9,653 bases of DNA from Planctomycetota bacterium. Lineage in GTDB: Bacteria > Planctomycetota > Planctomycetia > Pirellulales > Pirellulaceae. The notes below the pieces were generated by a model. The model worked only from the letters and a program-made list of their open reading frames with translations, was not told the DNA's origin and ran no database searches. The position numbers and the translations under genes are program-made. Of the stretch, positions 7,696 to 9,653 are shown in pieces. The stretch is taken from NCBI GenBank assembly GCA_024277285.1, contig JAJRVM010000325.1, forward strand, positions 1 through 9,653. Direction: 5' to 3'. The first letter of the stretch is position 1. Each line of letters starts with the position of its first letter.

Positions 7696-7714
7696 TGCCT
7701 GACAAGCAGGCAGG
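7694..7714. repeat. Right 8-5-8 hairpin of the palindromic element
   Basis: CCTGCCTG (7694–7701) and CAGGCAGG (7707–7714) pair perfectly around the loop ACAAG (7702–7706), which is the exact reverse complement of the left hairpin's loop. The stems of the two hairpins differ in sequence, yet both pair fully. The 12-bp palindrome GGCCTTAAGGCC (7715–7726) follows with no gap and has no counterpart on the left side. Confidence 0.8.
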
Positions 7715-7770
7715 GGCCTTAAGGCCAATAACCTATTAACTAGAAACATGTTACGGGTTTTGGTTCAGAT

Positions 7771-7784
7771 AAAGTGGCGCTGTC
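7771..7784 (-). repeat. Right terminal inverted repeat of the palindromic element
   Basis: AAAGTGGCGCTGTC, reverse complement of 7565–7578. Between the right hairpin and this repeat lies a 56-bp, noticeably AT-richer stretch (7715–7770); the matching interval on the left is only 18 bp, so the element is asymmetric by 38 bp. The AT-rich side could hold a promoter reading leftward into the FHA/propeller operon, but I cannot point to convincing -35 and -10 boxes. Confidence 0.8.
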
Positions 7785-7804
7785 GAACTAGGATATCATA
7801 GCGC

Positions 7805-7818
7805 GCCCCTATCGGGGC
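7805..7818 (-). terminator. Short hairpin after the ExbD-like cluster, weak terminator candidate
   Basis: GCCCC (7805–7809) pairs with GGGGC (7814–7818) around TATC. On the minus strand it starts 8 nt after the TAA stop of the last small gene (7829–7827). The stem is five GC pairs with no U tract, so it may only slow or process the transcript; read-through into the next operon is possible. Confidence 0.4.
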
Positions 7819-7826
7819 TACCTCTC

Positions 7827-8297
7827 TTATTCCTGAGCTACTTCTTGCCGATCGTCGGTAAACGGGTTCTGTCGACAAAGGAGGATACGGATTCGCTGAG
7901 CGCCGCGCTGTCGCAGCACGCCAATGGTTCGTGCCATCGGTTCGATCAGGCTGTCAGGGTGAACAAACAGAGCGACATCGGTTGGCACTGCGGGCAGCGA
8001 AAACGCGAGGCTCGCTTCGCCATCGGCCGATCCGCTCGCCCATCGCACGACGTTCGTGGCGTCGATATAGCAAAACGGATCGACCTCCGCGACGGTTCGG
8101 ACCAATTCCATGGTACGAAGCAACGGCGGATCGCTGCGAGCCATGGCCGTGGAGAGTGCCCACATTGAACTCGCCAACGCGGCAACGATCAGTACACCGT
8201 CGACAATTCGCCAACCACGATTCCGATCTTGCGGCGTTCCAAACGAAACACCTTGCGGCTCCGCACTGTGAGTACCGACATCATCTGGTTGGGTCAT
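7827..8297 (-). CDS. Small membrane-anchored protein, ExbD/TolR-like
   Basis: 156 residues. A polar N-terminal tail of ~28 residues leads into one membrane helix (~31–52, IVDGVLIVAALASSMWALST), then a ~100-residue domain. D33 stands at the start of the helix in the context IVDGVLIV. This resembles the [FL]-[IL]-D-V-[ML]-L-V context of ExbD/TolR, where that Asp takes part in proton-driven motion. The C-terminal half (VALFVHPDSLIEPMARTIGVLRQRGAQRIRILL, residues 108–140) follows the usual ExbD ending of a beta strand, a helix with 'vm..lr.aG', and a final strand. The N-x-x-P motif before the Asp is missing. ExbD/TolR proteins couple an ExbB/TolQ channel to outer-membrane work; that role is inferred here. 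The start overlaps the upstream stop by 4 bp (ATGA), with AGGAG at 8309–8313, 11 nt upstream. It could be an unrelated single-pass protein; the assignment rests on pattern only. Confidence 0.8.
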   Translation of the reverse strand: MTQPDDVGTHSAEPQGVSFGTPQDRNRGWRIVDGVLIVAALASSMWALSTAMARSDPPLLRTMELVRTVAEVDPFCYIDATNVVRWASGSADGEASLAFSLPAVPTDVALFVHPDSLIEPMARTIGVLRQRGAQRIRILLCRQNPFTDDRQEVAQE

Positions 8298-8773
8298 TGT
8301 GGCAGCGTCTCCTGCGTTTGAGCCTCAGACGGTTCGGCGACCACTGCCTCGCTGGCAAGTTCCCCATCTGGTTCGAGCAGGCTCACGGAGACACGAATCT
8401 GATGGGCACCGGGGGCGTGTAAGAGCGATTGACGCAGGCGTGCCAGTTCCTCTTGACTAACGCCCCCCGACAAACGGAGTTCGATCGGCGGCGGTGTCGA
8501 ACTGGAAAGCCGTTGAGCAAGCTGCGCCGTAGCGACATCCATACTGACCGGTTGCCCCGCATCGATCGCGACCAGGCACTGTCCGTACTGCGCTCCCTGC
8601 GTGAGCGTTACGACGCGTGCCGAAGATGCGTCTTCAGAACCGACTGCATCCGGCGCGGTGGAAGGCCACCAGATCATGGCCTGGCTGATAGCAAACAAAG
8701 CTACAAGCAATGCGCGCGCCACGTTTCTGGAACGTGGCTGGCACGGCCGGTTCGCTCTTTGTGACCCGTTCAT
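8294..8773 (-). CDS. Small membrane-anchored protein, possible second ExbD-like subunit
   Basis: 159 residues. A basic N-terminus (~1–20, many Arg) precedes one hydrophobic helix (~20–36, ALLVALFAISQAMIWW). A linker and a small alpha/beta domain at ~52–132 follow. 'CLVAIDAGQPVSMDVATAQLAQRL' recalls the ExbD strand-plus-helix, and 'IELRLSGGVSQEELARLRQSLL...HQIRVSV' recalls its second strand, helix and strand. Unlike its neighbour, the membrane helix has no Asp, so it cannot provide the ExbD proton-pathway residue. The C-terminus is acidic and probably flexible. It starts 2 nt after the stop of the preceding gene (TAA at 8778–8776) and overlaps the following one by 4 bp, so all three are surely co-transcribed. 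The family call is tentative; what is firm is a basic-in, single-pass protein with an extracytoplasmic domain. Confidence 0.8.
   Translation of the reverse strand: MNGSQRANRPCQPRSRNVARALLVALFAISQAMIWWPSTAPDAVGSEDASSARVVTLTQGAQYGQCLVAIDAGQPVSMDVATAQLAQRLSSSTPPPIELRLSGGVSQEELARLRQSLLHAPGAHQIRVSVSLLEPDGELASEAVVAEPSEAQTQETLPQ
8309..8313 (-). promoter_or_regulatory. Shine–Dalgarno of the 156-residue ExbD-like gene
   Basis: AGGAG on the minus strand, 11 nt before the ATG at 8297–8295. The spacing is longer than usual, and the 4-bp ATGA overlap with the upstream gene suggests that re-initiation also contributes. Confidence 0.4.
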
Positions 8774-8775
8774 AC

Positions 8776-9653
8776 TTATCGCTCGATCTGCTGGTCGACC
8801 AGCACTTCGTGCCCACGGAAGGTTCGCCGGAAAGCGAATCGAGTCAGCAAGACATCTTTGGGATCGCGTTTCTGAAAGTCTAGCTCCAACTGTTCGAGTT
8901 TCGTGATCGTGCCGGGTGACAGAAAATGCAAGACGACCTCGTCGGAAATAGGCAGCCCGGCGTTACTCAACAGGACGCGGTCCGCACGTCTCAAGTCGCC
9001 CCGGTCCCAAGTCCAGTAGGGTCGGTGGTCGTCCTTTCTGGCGCCGGTACGCCGCTTCACCTTGCCGGTGCCTACCCCAGTCAAATACTGCACACTGCCA
9101 TCGGCGGCCAGGACACCGAACTCAACCCCCAACGCCGCCAACTGCTGAGCATATTGCACTTCGGTCAAGCCGGGCGCGAAGGAGAATTGCCAGCGACGGT
9201 TAATCGGTATCACTTCGTCCAGCCCGGCGTGTTGACGACCCGCTAATCGACCGAAACGCGGATCGTCCAATGTCGCGCCCAACTTGGTAAGCGCGGCAGG
9301 AGCCGCCGCGAGGATACGGTTCGATACGCCCGCTCCCGCCGTGTCGCTACGCAACTCGGACCGTGGCTCGGAGTAATCAACCTGGTCGGCCTCGCCAAGC
9401 TGCACCAACACATTCTGTGTGGTCCGCCAGCGCATCACGCCCGCAGCGCTGACCAATGCGCACGCGATAACAACGGCACCCCACAACAACAGAGTGGTAA
9501 CGTCCGCGCGGCGAACCTTGGTAGATTCGGCCGACGTCCCAGCCCCACCACCGCTGCCAGCCATCTGAGCGCCAGCCATCTGAGCGCCAGTCATCTGAGC
9601 GCCAGTCACCTGAGCGCCAGTCACCTGAGCGCCAGTCACCTGAGCGCCAGTCA
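8776..9653 (-). CDS. Single-pass membrane protein with pentapeptide-repeat N-terminus (5' end outside window)
   Basis: The frame is open to the right edge, so the true start is not visible; counting from the GTG at 9639 gives 287 residues. Order of parts: a repeated (V/M)(T/A)GAQ stretch and Gly-rich linker (~1–35), a membrane helix (~48–69, TTLLLWGAVVIACALVSAAGVM), an Ala-rich stalk (~72–145), then a conserved-looking domain (~147–287). That domain holds RRWQFSFAPGLTEVQYAQQL, a Trp/Tyr-rich segment (RPYWTWDRGDLRRADRVLL), and 'RFAFRRTFRGHEVLVDQQ' at the end. I do not know a named family; from memory, similar domains occur in planctomycete operons with ExbB/TolQ-type proteins, but I cannot verify this here. 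It is the first visible gene of the three-gene cluster and is followed after 2 nt by the next. The stalk and C-terminal domain probably lie outside the inner membrane. Confidence 0.8.
   Translation of the reverse strand, partial: TGAQVTGAQVTGAQVTGAQMTGAQMAGAQMAGSGGGAGTSAESTKVRRADVTTLLLWGAVVIACALVSAAGVMRWRTTQNVLVQLGEADQVDYSEPRSELRSDTAGAGVSNRILAAAPAALTKLGATLDDPRFGRLAGRQHAGLDEVIPINRRWQFSFAPGLTEVQYAQQLAALGVEFGVLAADGSVQYLTGVGTGKVKRRTGARKDDHRPYWTWDRGDLRRADRVLLSNAGLPISDEVVLHFLSPGTITKLEQLELDFQKRDPKDVLLTRFAFRRTFRGHEVLVDQQIER
9558..9653 (-). repeat. 15-bp in-frame tandem repeat at the window edge, encoding (V/M)(T/A)GAQ
   Basis: Plus-strand units of CAGYCAYCTGAGCGC run from 9558: two copies with CAGCCATCTG (9558–9587), one with CAGTCATCTG (9588–9602), three identical copies with CAGTCACCTG (9603–9647), and a partial copy reaching the edge. 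At least 6.4 copies; the array continues outside. In the coding frame each unit reads ATG or GTG, ACT or GCT, GGC, GCT, CAG. Every unit therefore supplies an in-frame start-type codon. Confidence 0.92.

Larger units (their letters stand above)
7559..7790. mobile_element. Nested palindromic intergenic element (MITE/REPIN-like), non-coding
   Basis: A ~232-bp element fills most of the gap between the two operons. The outer ends are perfect 14-bp inverted repeats, GACAGCGCCACTTT at 7565–7578 and its reverse complement at 7771–7784. Allowing two mismatches they extend outward to TAG/CTA (7559 and 7790), giving 20-bp ends. Inside are inner inverted arms (7616–7638 with 7673–7695, 20 of 23 matching, the first 15 perfect). 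At the foot of each arm stands a hairpin of identical geometry (8-bp stem, 5-nt loop). It contains no transposase and no convincing ORF. Terminal inverted repeats and small size fit a MITE; the paired inverted hairpins also recall REP doublets (REPINs). No clear target-site duplication is visible. It lies where the leader of the downstream operon would be, so it may also carry RNA structure or a promoter. Confidence 0.65.

Noticed and set aside
7559..7790. Integron attC recombination site
   Set aside because: The nested inverted repeats suggested it, but the GTTRRRY core sites and the usual R/L box spacing are absent and there is no integrase or cassette array.
7740..7800. Sigma-70-type promoter in the AT-rich right part of the element reading toward the FHA gene
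   Set aside because: The stretch is AT-rich, but no -35/-10 pair with proper spacing stands out, so I do not list it as a feature.
9558..9653. CRISPR array
   Set aside because: The repeats are direct and contiguous with no spacers, have a 15-bp unit and are in frame with a coding region, so this is a coding tandem repeat.

Overview
The window is about 9.65 kb of moderately GC-rich DNA, and every credible gene lies on the minus strand, so it reads from right (9653) to left (1). Protein architecture points to a planctomycete, most likely of the Pirellula/Rhodopirellula type: a long FHA–membrane–TPR–PQQ-type propeller protein, a TPR-fused family 5 solute-binding protein, a secreted protein of unknown family, and small membrane-anchored proteins resembling degenerate ExbD/TolR. 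The taxon is inferred from this style; there is no rRNA or other marker gene to confirm it.

Layout in the direction of transcription. (1) 9653–7827 is a tight cluster of three small single-pass membrane proteins. The first is open to the right edge and starts with an in-frame 15-bp tandem repeat. The second follows after 2 nt, and the third overlaps the second by 4 bp (ATGA). The second and third look ExbD-like, and the third keeps an Asp at the start of its membrane helix, as in ExbD/TolR. An ExbB/TolQ-type partner would be expected further right, outside the window. (2) 7826–7488 is a gene-free stretch of about 340 bp holding a striking nested inverted-repeat element (about 7559–7790). It has 14-bp perfect outer inverted repeats, inner inverted arms with 15 bp perfect, and two mirror-placed hairpins whose stems differ in sequence but both pair perfectly. 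Small hairpins flank it on both sides. (3) 7487–167 is a second cluster: the FHA/TPR/propeller protein (1216 aa), the TPR–solute-binding protein (772 aa, 4-bp ATGA overlap), and a secreted protein of unknown function. (4) 166–1 has no gene, only a 9-bp-stem hairpin abutting the last stop codon and a second small hairpin.

Taken together the genes look like an envelope system: a cytoplasmic phosphopeptide-binding FHA domain joined through the membrane to a periplasmic TPR and beta-propeller module, an orphan oligopeptide-type binding protein carrying its own TPRs, a secreted partner, and an ExbD/TolR-like set next door. The cooperation is inferred from gene order only. No permease, ABC ATPase, kinase or ExbB is present here. 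The strongest candidates for something undescribed are the palindromic intergenic element and this combination of genes.
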